Source of the DNA: Paenibacillus sp. ACRRY
GTDB lineage: Bacteria > Bacillota > Bacilli > Paenibacillales > Paenibacillaceae
Reading direction: 5' to 3'
Assembly (NCBI RefSeq): GCF_022346995.1
Contig: NZ_JAKRNM010000008.1
Coordinates: 62,001 to 126,000 of the forward strand
Length of the DNA: 64,000 nt
Shown piece after piece: positions 16,242-24,796 of the stretch (positions are counted from its first letter, which is position 1; the number at the start of each line of letters is the position of its first letter). Both the position numbers and the translations under genes were made by a program. Under the pieces are notes generated by a model. The model searched no databases. It was not told the DNA's origin and worked only from the letters and a program-made list of their open reading frames with translations.

Positions 16242-17183
16242 ATGATTAAACCTGAACAATGTGAACGTCTGACTAGAAAAGCTCGCAAAACGCTGGAGGA
16301 GTACGGATTGGGCACTGCCGCTGATCTATTGGTATCCTCAAGTCGCTGGGGAATCCGGCTGGATGTATCGACACTCGATGAATATCGCCGCACGGGCAAT
16401 TCACGTGTGGGCGGCAATCCGGACCTCCCTGAGCATATCCAGTGGCCACTGACACAGGATGGTGTGCCGATGACTTTTCTTGCCCAGCTGAATCTTGTGG
16501 ACTTGCTTCCATATACCCCGAATGATGGACGCGTGAGCTTGCCTGAACGGGGAATGCTCTACTTTTTTATTGGGGTCGATGAACCCGCCTACAATATTGA
16601 ACATCATGTGATCTATGAACCGGATTCGCATAACTTGACTAGGCGTGAGCCTGAAGGTGTTACCGCGCTGGAGAACGAATTTGTTGCACATGCCGTTACG
16701 GTGCTGCCGAATTTGGAGTTTCCTACATATGCTTATGTTGATGCACAGGCGCTGAATGAGATATCTGTACAGCAGACAGGCCAGAGTGAAGTGGCAGACC
16801 CGGAAGGGGGACTCTATGAGCGGTACCTTGAATTCGAATCGGACTGGAATCATCCGAGTACCCAGAATTGGGGCGGAATGTTCGGTTACCCTGACGGTCA
16901 GCACCCGGATGCAGAGCATCAAGCCCTGTTACAGATCGTACTTGGTGAAGAATACGAGTATGATGAAGCGAAGTGCGAGAACAAGCTGACCGCCCATTAT
17001 GGCGGAGATCCGGACCGCACACGGCAGGAACTGGAGGATACGTTGCTGCTTCTTAAGATAGATACCCATGACGCCATTGGTTTCCAGTGGTGGGATTGCG
17101 GAGAACTGCAATTTTTCATTCGGAAGTCTGATCTGTTTGCCGGAAGATTCGATCAAACCTATTGTTCGTTATACTCAAGTTAA
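16242..17183 (+). CDS. YwqG-like DUF1963 protein
   Basis: Cytoplasmic protein of 313 residues matching DUF1963/YwqG. Family landmarks are the early SRVGGNPDLPEHIQWP, MTFLAQLNLVDL, GMLYFFIGVDEP, the mid-region FGYPDGQHPD and the C-terminal IGFQWWDCGELQFFI. The function of the family is unknown. The start is ATG 16242, with AGGAGAGGATCTGA upstream. It is a single gene between two terminators. Confidence 0.88.
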   Translation: MIKPEQCERLTRKARKTLEEYGLGTAADLLVSSSRWGIRLDVSTLDEYRRTGNSRVGGNPDLPEHIQWPLTQDGVPMTFLAQLNLVDLLPYTPNDGRVSLPERGMLYFFIGVDEPAYNIEHHVIYEPDSHNLTRREPEGVTALENEFVAHAVTVLPNLEFPTYAYVDAQALNEISVQQTGQSEVADPEGGLYERYLEFESDWNHPSTQNWGGMFGYPDGQHPDAEHQALLQIVLGEEYEYDEAKCENKLTAHYGGDPDRTRQELEDTLLLLKIDTHDAIGFQWWDCGELQFFIRKSDLFAGRFDQTYCSLYSS

Positions 17184-17214
17184 AATTCAGATTAAATGTA
17201 TAGAAGCAACAAAA

Positions 17215-17258
17215 TGTCCCTGATTCCGTCTATATGATGGAGGAGGGACTTTTTTTGT
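17215..17258 (+). terminator. Rho-independent terminator
   Basis: GTCCCT (17216-17221) pairs with AGGGAC (17244-17249), with an inner CC/GG pairing, and is followed by eight Ts. It ends the YwqG gene. Confidence 0.75.
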
Positions 17259-17316
17259 TCGTGAATGTTGGTTTTGGTAGGTAGCTTGTTTATATATATA
17301 GGGGGTGTAATTCTAA

Positions 17317-17345
17317 TTGAAATGAGATCATATGTTCTGTATAAT
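17317..17345 (+). promoter_or_regulatory. Sigma-A promoter of the second DinB gene
   Basis: TTGAAA (17317-17322), a 17-bp spacer and TATAAT (17340-17345). The transcript would start near 17352, just before the ribosome site, giving an almost leaderless message. Confidence 0.65.
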
Positions 17346-17368
17346 GGGATGAAAAGGAAGTGATATCG

Positions 17369-17830
17369 GTGATTCAATCTGCATTCAAACATATTGATGT
17401 GGCAGTCACATCATTGATTGATATCTGTGATGAGCTGTCCGAACAGGATTTGACTTTGACTCCGATTGAGGGAAAACCACCGGTCGGTGAGCTGCTCTCT
17501 CATTTGTCAATGATCTGTCGTGCAGGTGTGTACATATCAGAAGGTGCCTCGGAAGAGGAGATGGCTGCGTTTTATGAAGAGAATCAACCCCGTACGTTAA
17601 GCGAGATTAAGCAGGCTCTTATTGAGAATCAGATGTATTTGTATCAACGGTACAGGCAATTTAATACAGAGGAACTGCTGAAGGTGACTGATTCCTATTG
17701 GGGAGCGTCCTACAGTCGTCTGGAATGGCTGCTTGAGATTATGGGACATGTGTATCATCATAGAGGGCAACTATATACGATGCTGACCCTGACGGGAAGA
17801 GAGTCCAAGGCGTATTGTTTGAATAATTGA
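17369..17830 (+). CDS. DinB family protein
   Basis: DinB/DUF664-like four-helix protein of 153 residues. A first His-bearing helix carries GELLSHLSMICRAG, and the C-terminal HVYHHRGQLYTML provides the paired His ligands for a metal. I prefer GTG 17369, 8 bp after AAGGAAG; GTG 17360 overlaps the ribosome site. It has its own strong promoter. A metal-dependent thiol transferase is the family hypothesis. Confidence 0.82.
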   Translation: MIQSAFKHIDVAVTSLIDICDELSEQDLTLTPIEGKPPVGELLSHLSMICRAGVYISEGASEEEMAAFYEENQPRTLSEIKQALIENQMYLYQRYRQFNTEELLKVTDSYWGASYSRLEWLLEIMGHVYHHRGQLYTMLTLTGRESKAYCLNN

Positions 17831-17969
17831 ATACATAGAGTTTTTGGTGGTGTCTGAAACAGATCGTTCTGATACAATACATAGAAGCTTGCGAGTCCGG
17901 TCATGCAATAGGTTAAAGGAGCAATAGACGGACGATACTACTTATACGTTAATAGCGGAGGACCATGGG

Positions 17970-18911
17970 GTGAAACGGTTTCTTACATATCAGGCGTTAC
18001 AAGACATGCTTCAGAGCATTCCTCAATTGCATCAGGCGACAGAGGTTGAGCCCTTGTTGAGGGGATATTCATCGGATCTGAAATGTAAGGTCTTTGTCCC
18101 GGATCAGGGGCATTTTTTGCTGCGCACATATCACCTGTCTCAGGAACCTTTGAAAAGGACTGAATATCAATGCATGACAGCCCTGCGGGAACTGGGGGTC
18201 CGCTGCCCATTACCGATAAGCATGGGACGGCTGGATAAAGAGAATGGTTATATGCTTCTTGGCTATATCGATGGTGAAGAAGCATCAGAGGCTCTTCCCC
18301 GGATGAACCAACAGAGTCAGTGGGACGTAGGCATGGAAGCAGGTGCAGAACTGCGGAAAATTCATCGCTATAAGGTGGAAGGACAAACGGAGTCTTGGTA
18401 CATCCGCAAGGGGAAAAAGCATCAGCGATATATGGAGAAGTACAGACAGTGCTATGTACAAATGAATCGTGATCAGAACATTGTTGCATTTATTGAACAA
18501 CATCTGCACTGGATGAAGGATCGGCCAGATGGATTCCAGCATGATGACTTTCATCCGGGCAACCTTGTCATCAAGGATGATAAGCTTGCAGGGGTCATTG
18601 ATTTCAACCGCTTTGATCAAGGTGATCCGGTTCATGAATTTCTGAAGCTGGGCCTGTTTGCATCCGAGACGAGCATTCCATATTCCATTGGGCAAATCCA
18701 GGGTTATTTTGACGGTAACGAGCCTGATGAGCAATTCTGGAGATTATATTCCCTATACACAGCAATGGCGCTTGTATCTTCTGTCGTATGGATTCAGCAG
18801 GTGAAGCCGGAAGAGACGAATGACATGATGGACAAGATTGAGCGTGTCCGGGAAGATCATGACGATTTTCGCAGATTCATTCCCCGGTGGTATAATTTGA
18901 AGAATCAATGA
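17970..18911 (+). CDS. Aminoglycoside phosphotransferase (APH)-family kinase
   Basis: Small-molecule kinase of the APH/choline kinase fold, 313 residues. The catalytic loop is HDDFHPGN (His191, Asp193, Asn198) and the metal-binding GVIDFNRFDQGDP has Asp211. The start is GTG 17970, 7 bp after GCGGAGGA. Its last codons overlap a possible start of the response-regulator gene, and it heads a run of five same-strand genes reaching the penicillin-binding protein. Many genomic APH-fold kinases act on sugars, amino acids or cell-wall-related compounds rather than aminoglycosides, so resistance should not be assumed. Confidence 0.85.
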   Translation: MKRFLTYQALQDMLQSIPQLHQATEVEPLLRGYSSDLKCKVFVPDQGHFLLRTYHLSQEPLKRTEYQCMTALRELGVRCPLPISMGRLDKENGYMLLGYIDGEEASEALPRMNQQSQWDVGMEAGAELRKIHRYKVEGQTESWYIRKGKKHQRYMEKYRQCYVQMNRDQNIVAFIEQHLHWMKDRPDGFQHDDFHPGNLVIKDDKLAGVIDFNRFDQGDPVHEFLKLGLFASETSIPYSIGQIQGYFDGNEPDEQFWRLYSLYTAMALVSSVVWIQQVKPEETNDMMDKIERVREDHDDFRRFIPRWYNLKNQ

Positions 18912-18937
18912 TTCATGGAATCGAAAGGAATAATGCC

Positions 18938-19639
18938 GTGGCACAGCCAGCTACCATTCTGCTTGTGGATGACGAGCAGGAAATTATTAAACTGATGGAG
19001 ATTTATTTTGGCAATGAAGGCTATAGAGTTTTAACGGCAAGTGACGGACTCGAAGCACTGGAACAACTGAAGAAAGAACAGATCGATCTGATTATTCTGG
19101 ATGTCATGATGCCGAATATGGACGGAATCGAAGCTTGCATGAAGATCAGGGAGGAGCAGAAGATGCCCATCATCATGCTGTCCGCCAAGAGCATGGATAT
19201 CGACAAGATAACGGGACTGAGCATTGGTGCGGACGATTATGTGACCAAGCCGTTTAATCCCCTCGAACTTGTCGCCCGGGCCAAATCCCAGCTTCGCAGG
19301 TACTATACGTTCAATGAAGGGCGGGAACAAAAGGAGCATGAGTGGGTCATTGATGATCTGGTCATCAATACGGATACACATGAGGTCTGGGTAGACGAGC
19401 AGCCTATTCGTCTGACTCCACGAGAATTTGCCGTGCTGGAACTGCTCGCACGTCATCAAGGCTCTGTACTGAGCATGGAGCAAATTTACAGACAGGTATG
19501 GAAAGAAGAATTTATGGAATCGAATAATACGGTTATGGTACATATCCGGAAGATTCGCGAGAAAATTGAAGTCGACAGCAAACATCCGAAGTTTATTCAA
19601 ACCGTATGGGGCGTCGGCTACAAAATGATTAAACCGTAA
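18938..19639 (+). CDS. VanR/OmpR-type response regulator
   Basis: Two-component response regulator of 233 residues. The receiver domain has the acidic pair Asp11/Asp12, phosphoacceptor Asp55 (LIILDVMMP), Ser82 and Lys104 (VTKPFNP). The winged-helix OmpR/PhoB DNA-binding domain spans about 135-230 (LTPREFAVLELLARHQG, VWGVGYK). I choose GTG 18938, with GAAAGGAA (18923-18930) 7 bp upstream; ATG 18908 overlaps the APH stop. The cognate kinase follows at 19706. The position before a penicillin-binding protein suggests a cell-envelope stimulus. No vanHAX-like ligase genes are present. Confidence 0.93.
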   Translation: MAQPATILLVDDEQEIIKLMEIYFGNEGYRVLTASDGLEALEQLKKEQIDLIILDVMMPNMDGIEACMKIREEQKMPIIMLSAKSMDIDKITGLSIGADDYVTKPFNPLELVARAKSQLRRYYTFNEGREQKEHEWVIDDLVINTDTHEVWVDEQPIRLTPREFAVLELLARHQGSVLSMEQIYRQVWKEEFMESNNTVMVHIRKIREKIEVDSKHPKFIQTVWGVGYKMIKP

Positions 19640-19705
19640 CACAAATCCTCGATTATATCGCTACGTTGCCTGACAGTTGAAGCACATGAGCAGGGAGTCT
19701 TGTAG

Positions 19706-20842
19706 ATGAATTCAAAATTAATTAATACGGTTCGGTGGAAGTTTATCTATGCCTTTCTGCTGAGCGGAATTTTGACGGCAGCTATTTTGTATGGCGGCAG
19801 CAAGGTTGTGCAATCCATTCTGACAGCCCAGGTATATCCCAATTACTCCATTCCGGCCAGAGGAATCCGTTGGCTAATCAACAATATTGGTTCTGTTCCG
19901 CTGATGATTATGATCGGCGTGCTAGCTTTTGTCTTGTTCTTTTTCCTGTTCACGCGCAGGGTGATGCTGGTTCTGGACGAAATTACTGACGGCATCCAGG
20001 AGGTAGCCAAAGGGGAGCTGTCACACCGGATCGAGGTGAAGACATCGGATGAATTCGGCGTTGTAGCTGCCAGCATCAATCAGATGGCTGAACAATTGCA
20101 GCAATCACTGCAGGAAGAGCGAAGTGCAGTAGCTGCCAAAAATGACCTGATCACGGGTATTTCTCATGATCTCAGAACGCCGCTGACTTCCATTCTTGGC
20201 TTTCTGGAGTACATCGAGAAGGATCGTTACCAGGATGAGATTGAAATGCGTTATTATGTCAGCATTGCATACGAGAAATCCTTAACCTTAAGGAAACTGA
20301 TTGATGATTTATTTGAGTATACGCGTGTTAGCGGAGGAAGCCTTCCCTTGTCTCTGACACCACTTAACCTGAATCCGTTCCTGATGCAGCTGGCCGAAGA
20401 GTTTGCTCCAATGCTGGAAGAGGCAGGCATGACGTACAAGATCACTGGCGGTCAGGAGCCGCTCTGGATTATGGCAGCTCCGGGAGAGCTTGTTCGGGCC
20501 TACGAGAATTTGTTCAGCAATGCAATCCGGTATGGAGCACAAGGGAAAGTTGTTGAGATTGCATTATCCCTTGATGAGGGAGAAGCAGTGGTTCGTATCA
20601 GTAATTATGGAGAACCTATCCCGGCCCAGGATCTGCCTCGTCTATTCGAAAGGTTCTACCGGGTCGACAAATCTCGCTCGCGCGACACGGGAGGCACGGG
20701 GCTTGGTCTGGCTATTGCGAAATCCATGATTGAGCTGCATCATGGCCGTATCGCTGCATTCAGTGAGAATGGCAGAACCGATTTTGTGACCCGCTTCCCA
20801 CTGGCACCTGCCTCTGTTCATCATGATTCAGAGGAACAGTGA
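19706..20842 (+). CDS. VanS-like sensor histidine kinase
   Basis: Membrane sensor kinase of 378 residues. Two transmembrane helices (about 12-35 and 62-83) frame a short extracytoplasmic loop of roughly 25 residues, so it is an intramembrane-sensing-like architecture. A HAMP linker (about 84-136), the DHp domain with His154 (GISHDLRTPLTS), the N-box ENLFSNAIRYG (267-277) and the G-box GGTGLGLAIAK complete it. The start is ATG 19706, with AGGGAG upstream, 66 bp after the regulator. The next gene is a degenerate copy of its N-terminal half. Confidence 0.93.
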   Translation: MNSKLINTVRWKFIYAFLLSGILTAAILYGGSKVVQSILTAQVYPNYSIPARGIRWLINNIGSVPLMIMIGVLAFVLFFFLFTRRVMLVLDEITDGIQEVAKGELSHRIEVKTSDEFGVVAASINQMAEQLQQSLQEERSAVAAKNDLITGISHDLRTPLTSILGFLEYIEKDRYQDEIEMRYYVSIAYEKSLTLRKLIDDLFEYTRVSGGSLPLSLTPLNLNPFLMQLAEEFAPMLEEAGMTYKITGGQEPLWIMAAPGELVRAYENLFSNAIRYGAQGKVVEIALSLDEGEAVVRISNYGEPIPAQDLPRLFERFYRVDKSRSRDTGGTGLGLAIAKSMIELHHGRIAAFSENGRTDFVTRFPLAPASVHHDSEEQ

Positions 20843-20965
20843 AGGTAACAGAAGCAGCATATATTAAGAAAATGATAAGAAGTTAACCACTTCCTTATTA
20901 AGAAGTATTCGGTAAGCTTAACCTCAATCCACAAGGATCTGCATAAATGGAGGAGGAGACCGAAT

Positions 20966-21688
20966 ATGAGAGGTTCATTACGTACAGTCAGATTAAGATA
21001 CATATACATTTGTGGAGCAAGTGCGCTGCTTAGCGCCATGCTCCTGTTTGTCGTTTATCGCATGTCCCGTTTCGCTTATCATCACATCTTGTCTGAGGCC
21101 ACTGGGGTGAATCGTATCGTCCACTGGGGAATCAATCATGTCGGAACAAGGCCTTTCTTGATATTCATCGGAGTAGCCTTATTTGCTCTGTTCTTTTGGA
21201 TTCGATCCCAGAAAATTTCAGACGATATGAACCGAATTACCTTGGGAACACAGAAGATGGCAGCAGGGCAGATTCCCGCCCCAATTGAGGTGTTGAATCG
21301 AGGTGAGCTTCGGCAGATTGCAGCCAACCTGAATGATGTCGCGCTTCGCATGCATAAGGGGCAGTTGAGTGGACATGAAGGTTTCGCTTCAATGACTGAA
21401 TATACTCCAGGTCTCGATAATCATGCTGACGAAAAGATGAAAAGAGATGAAGTGCAGCGAGATTCCGCACAAGCCGATTTGCCGATCAAACTGACGCTGT
21501 ATGGTGTTCGTTCTGCTCTGGAGGAGATAATGAATGGACACTGCCGAGAGGAAGCCGAGATAGAGCGTTGGGTTAAGCTTGCCTATGAGCAGACATTACT
21601 GTTACAGCATGCGCTTGAGTCCGTTCACCTGGATGCGCGTGAACAAGCCTTCCCGGAAGAGCAGGAAGGCAGGGAGCAGGGATATTGA
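20966..21688 (+). CDS. Kinase-less sensor paralogue of the VanS-like protein
   Basis: Membrane protein of 240 residues whose segments align with the preceding kinase. The same two helices are present (about 11-31 and 62-80), the extracytoplasmic loop ends with HWGINHVGTRPFLIFIGV where the kinase has RWLINNIGSVPLMIMIGV, and then comes a HAMP region. After an acidic linker, residues 171-225 resemble the DHp helices (RWVKLAYEQTLLLQ versus YYVSIAYEKSLTLR). The phosphoacceptor His is missing (Ala170 aligns with His154), and the protein stops before any ATPase domain. It cannot be a kinase. The start is ATG 20966 behind GGAGGAGGAG, and its stop overlaps the TTG of the PBP gene, so the two are coupled. 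I infer a regulatory or adaptor subunit. Confidence 0.82.
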   Translation: MRGSLRTVRLRYIYICGASALLSAMLLFVVYRMSRFAYHHILSEATGVNRIVHWGINHVGTRPFLIFIGVALFALFFWIRSQKISDDMNRITLGTQKMAAGQIPAPIEVLNRGELRQIAANLNDVALRMHKGQLSGHEGFASMTEYTPGLDNHADEKMKRDEVQRDSAQADLPIKLTLYGVRSALEEIMNGHCREEAEIERWVKLAYEQTLLLQHALESVHLDAREQAFPEEQEGREQGY

Positions 21689-23547
21689 GAAAGAAAATAA
21701 AGAAGGGAATGTATCATATTTTTGATGCAGCGGTAATCGTTGTTGTTTTGTTGCTGATAGGTTGTCTATACATGGCTCTATACGGTGAGGCTATAGTGCG
21801 CAATCATCCGGAGGCCATAGCCAAAGCTTCTTCGACCGTTATTACCGACTCGACTGGAGTTGAAGTTGCGAGATTCCGTACGCAGTCGAGCGGATTTGCA
21901 GAATATGCGGATCTCGAAGAGATGCCGGAGTTGTTAATACAAGCATTTTTGGCTACGGAAGACCGCCGTTTTTATCAGCATGAAGGGATCGATTACTTCG
22001 GAATAAGCCGGGCTATTGTGCAGGATATCGTACACATGGATTGGAGTCAGGGAGGTAGCTCCATTACGCAGCAGTTAGCCAGAAATCTGTACTTGAGTGG
22101 AGAGAAAACGCTGGTGCGGAAAGTGAACGAAATGTCGATAACCATTTCACTGGAGAAGAGATTTAACAAGGATGAACTACTGGAAATGTATCTGAATCAT
22201 ATTTATATGGGTCGCCAGCAGTATGGGGTGAAAGCAGCCGCGCGGCGTTACTTCGGCCATGAAGACCTGCATCAGCTTGAGCTATGGCAGATCGCTACGC
22301 TTGCGGGTATTCCCAAGGGGCCTTCCATCTATAATCCGGTGGATGATGATGAGCGATCCAAGCACAGGCGTTCCGTTATCCTTACTCTCATGCACGAACA
22401 GGGTCTGATTACCCAAGAACAAATGCAGGAAGCACGCCGCGTAGACTATACGCCACCAGAAGCAGCATCTGTGTCTGCTACAACAGATCAACCGATGCCG
22501 GATTATATATCTGCGGTGGATACAGTGATGCAGGAAGCCGCTCGTCTCACGGGCAAACGAGAAACGGATATTCAATCCGCAGGATGGACCATTCACACCG
22601 GACTCGACAGCCAGGCACAGCTTGCCATGGAGGAAGCATTCCGTGACCCCTCACGGTTTAGCGATGATCGGGAAGATGAACAGGTACAGGCGAGTATGGT
22701 TATTATTGATCAGCATAATGGTGAAGTGAAAGCGATGATGGGTGGACGAAACCCAGTGACGGGTGGCATGAATCGGGCAATCACCGACGCGAGGCAGCCT
22801 GGTTCGGCATTTAAGCCAATTATTGCGTACGGTCCGGCTCTGGAATCGGGTCATTATAAGCCGGAGAGCATGCTGCCTGACAAACGCACATCGTATGGCA
22901 GTTATCGGCCAAGCAATCTGGGAGGGCAGTATAGAGGTTCTGTCACGATGTCATTTGCACTCCAGAAGTCCATTAATGCACCAGCGGTATGGCTCCTGAA
23001 CGAGACGGGGCTGAAACAGGCACATGAGTTTGCAAGCCGGCTGGGTATTGAACTGGATCAGGAAGATTTCAACCTCTCCATTGCGCTGGGAGGTGTACAT
23101 AAAGGCGTATCGCCGCTGAAAATGGCCCAGGCCTATTCTGTGTTTGCCAATAATGGCAGATTCAATTCGGCACATCTAATTCGAGAAATTAGGGACACGA
23201 ATGGACGAATTATTTACGCGTATCGACCCGAGCACAAGCAGGTGATCACAGCGAATACGGCTAATACAATGACCATGATGCTGCAAAATGTGGTTAGCCA
23301 GGGAACCGGCAGCCGGGCCCAGCTGAGCCGGTATAAGGTGGCGGGGAAGACGGGAACGACACAGGCAGCAGTACCTGGGATTGGCAGTAAGGGTAATCGG
23401 GACCTGTGGTTCGTCGGTTACACGAGCAAGTGGACTGCAGCTGTCTGGATGGGATTTGATCACACCGATGCAGAACATTACATGCGTTCGAGCAGCGGTG
23501 CGGCGGCAGATTTGTTTGCATCAGTAATGAACCGTGCAGGTCGGTAG
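21685..23547 (+). CDS. Class A penicillin-binding protein (PBP1A-like)
   Basis: Bifunctional peptidoglycan synthase of 620 residues, membrane-anchored by a helix at about 14-33. The glycosyltransferase 51 domain has catalytic Glu92 (TEDRRF) and the motif GGSSITQQLARNLYL (123-137). The transpeptidase domain shows SxxK (Ser374-Lys377), SIN (429-431) and KTGTT (555-559). The start is TTG 21685, overlapping the stop of the sensor paralogue (TTGA) with GGGAGCAGG upstream. It is smaller than PBP1 housekeeping copies and lacks C-terminal extensions. The operon suggests that it is induced under envelope stress through the adjacent VanRS-like pair, possibly contributing to beta-lactam or glycopeptide tolerance. 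Confidence 0.92.
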   Translation: MRKKIKKGMYHIFDAAVIVVVLLLIGCLYMALYGEAIVRNHPEAIAKASSTVITDSTGVEVARFRTQSSGFAEYADLEEMPELLIQAFLATEDRRFYQHEGIDYFGISRAIVQDIVHMDWSQGGSSITQQLARNLYLSGEKTLVRKVNEMSITISLEKRFNKDELLEMYLNHIYMGRQQYGVKAAARRYFGHEDLHQLELWQIATLAGIPKGPSIYNPVDDDERSKHRRSVILTLMHEQGLITQEQMQEARRVDYTPPEAASVSATTDQPMPDYISAVDTVMQEAARLTGKRETDIQSAGWTIHTGLDSQAQLAMEEAFRDPSRFSDDREDEQVQASMVIIDQHNGEVKAMMGGRNPVTGGMNRAITDARQPGSAFKPIIAYGPALESGHYKPESMLPDKRTSYGSYRPSNLGGQYRGSVTMSFALQKSINAPAVWLLNETGLKQAHEFASRLGIELDQEDFNLSIALGGVHKGVSPLKMAQAYSVFANNGRFNSAHLIREIRDTNGRIIYAYRPEHKQVITANTANTMTMMLQNVVSQGTGSRAQLSRYKVAGKTGTTQAAVPGIGSKGNRDLWFVGYTSKWTAAVWMGFDHTDAEHYMRSSSGAAADLFASVMNRAGR

Positions 23548-23650
23548 AGCTGAATAGATCCAATTTGTTGTCTTTTCTTTCTTGATTTACAACACAAAAT
23601 ATGGATTATAAGGTATAATGTACGTTTTAACGGTTTGGAGGGAGGATGAG

Positions 23651-24196
23651 ATGGGAGATCAAGAACGTAACACCGAGGTTGACACAAGACAATTGTTTGC
23701 TGAACCTGGGACAAGGGTGGAGTTGCCTGGAATATCCGGATTGGGCGGCTGGCTTATTCTAATTCAAATTAGTTTAATTGCTTCGCTTCTGCTACTGGTT
23801 GTGGATCTGTCCCAGGTTTCTGTTATCATGAATCCAGCCGATCGAGGAATGTTCAGTGAGGCGGATCTGGACCTGTACCATCGTGTCATGAACCCGTTAT
23901 TATGGTACGGAGCCATAAGTAACATCATTCTTCTGGTCATCGTTATTGTGAATTTGGTCCTGTTGTATACGAAAAAAAGGCAGTTTCCACGCATGATGAT
24001 CATGCTGTACTTGGCTAACGTGCTGGCTGCCATCGGGACATGGGTCATGATTGGTCAGACTGAGATTCCAGGAGCGCTGAACGCGTTCGATACAACTCCC
24101 GCACGGAATTTAACCATCAGATCGATACTGACATGCTGTATCTTCATTCCATATTTTAAGAAGTCGGTCCGGGTGAAAAACACATTCGTAAAATAA
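23651..24196 (+). CDS. DUF2569 membrane protein
   Basis: Membrane protein of 181 residues with four predicted helices. It has the DUF2569 opening GLGGWLILIQISL after a charged 30-residue cytoplasmic stretch, and LYLANVLAAIGTWVMI in the middle. The start is ATG 23651, 5 bp after GGAGGGAGG; an in-frame ATG at 23618 is farther from any site. A TATAAT box lies at 23614-23619. The function is unknown. A strong terminator follows. Confidence 0.8.
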   Translation: MGDQERNTEVDTRQLFAEPGTRVELPGISGLGGWLILIQISLIASLLLLVVDLSQVSVIMNPADRGMFSEADLDLYHRVMNPLLWYGAISNIILLVIVIVNLVLLYTKKRQFPRMMIMLYLANVLAAIGTWVMIGQTEIPGALNAFDTTPARNLTIRSILTCCIFIPYFKKSVRVKNTFVK

Positions 24197-24235
24197 TTGG
24201 CTCGTACCCACCAATCACCCAAAAACATTACATGT

Positions 24236-24286
24236 TAAAAGGCCCGTTACGATCAGGTTGAATCCTGATGTAACGGGCCTTTTCTA
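24236..24286. terminator. Strong bidirectional terminator
   Basis: AAAAGGCCCGTTAC (24237-24250) pairs with GTAACGGGCCTTTT (24270-24283), with an additional inner ATCAGG/CCTGAT pairing. It separates the DUF2569 gene from the convergent exporter pair. Confidence 0.92.
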
Positions 24287-24328
24287 TGACCGTCTGAAGT
24301 ATAAGTCGACATGTAGTTCCAGAACCGA

Positions 24329-24787
24329 TTATGATTTGGCCCTTAGCACGCCAGGCAGCCGGCGTATCATCTGATTGAGAACTTCAGAGAGTACGAGCCC
24401 TACAGCGATGGCTCCGGATAACATTAGTGCTTTGGCAGCCATCTCCATGGCCGCACTGTAGTCATTCTGTACAAAGCTGCGCATGGCGTTATACGCGAGA
24501 CCACCAGGGACGAGTGGAATGATGCCGGCGACGCTGAAGATAATGACCGGCGCCCGGAACAGGCGGGAGAACATTTGGCTGATCACACCAACTGCGATGG
24601 TGGCTGCAAGTGTGGCAGGAACGGCATCTGCCGCATATTCCAGCACGACATAGATAATCCAGCCAATCATACCGACGAAGCCGCCATGAAGCAGCATGCG
24701 ACGTGGTGCATTGAATATGATGCCAAACGCAGCCGAAGCGACAAAGCTGGTCAGCGCTTGTTCTATAAAATGAAGCATAACCTGCAT
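24329..24787 (-). CDS. Threonine/serine exporter subunit, ThrE2 (YjjB/DUF3815) type
   Basis: Membrane protein of 152 residues with about five helices, matching the small partner of split ThrE exporters. Landmarks: FGIIFNAPRRMLLHGGFVGMIG, ISQMFSRLFRAPVIIFSVAG and IPLVPGGLAYNAMR. The start is ATG 24787 or 24778, with GGAGGTATG upstream. It follows the large subunit by 9 bp on the minus strand and both are needed for the fused ThrE architecture. Export of threonine, serine or, in related proteins, succinate is the family role. Confidence 0.85.
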   Translation of the reverse strand: MQVMLHFIEQALTSFVASAAFGIIFNAPRRMLLHGGFVGMIGWIIYVVLEYAADAVPATLAATIAVGVISQMFSRLFRAPVIIFSVAGIIPLVPGGLAYNAMRSFVQNDYSAAMEMAAKALMLSGAIAVGLVLSEVLNQMIRRLPGVLRAKS

Positions 24788-24796
24788 ACCTCCGTC

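Noticed and set aside
17970..23547. Interpretation as a vancomycin-resistance cluster
   Set aside because: Only the regulator/kinase pair is VanRS-like; no D-Ala-D-Lac ligase, VanH or VanX genes are present, so glycopeptide resistance is not supported.
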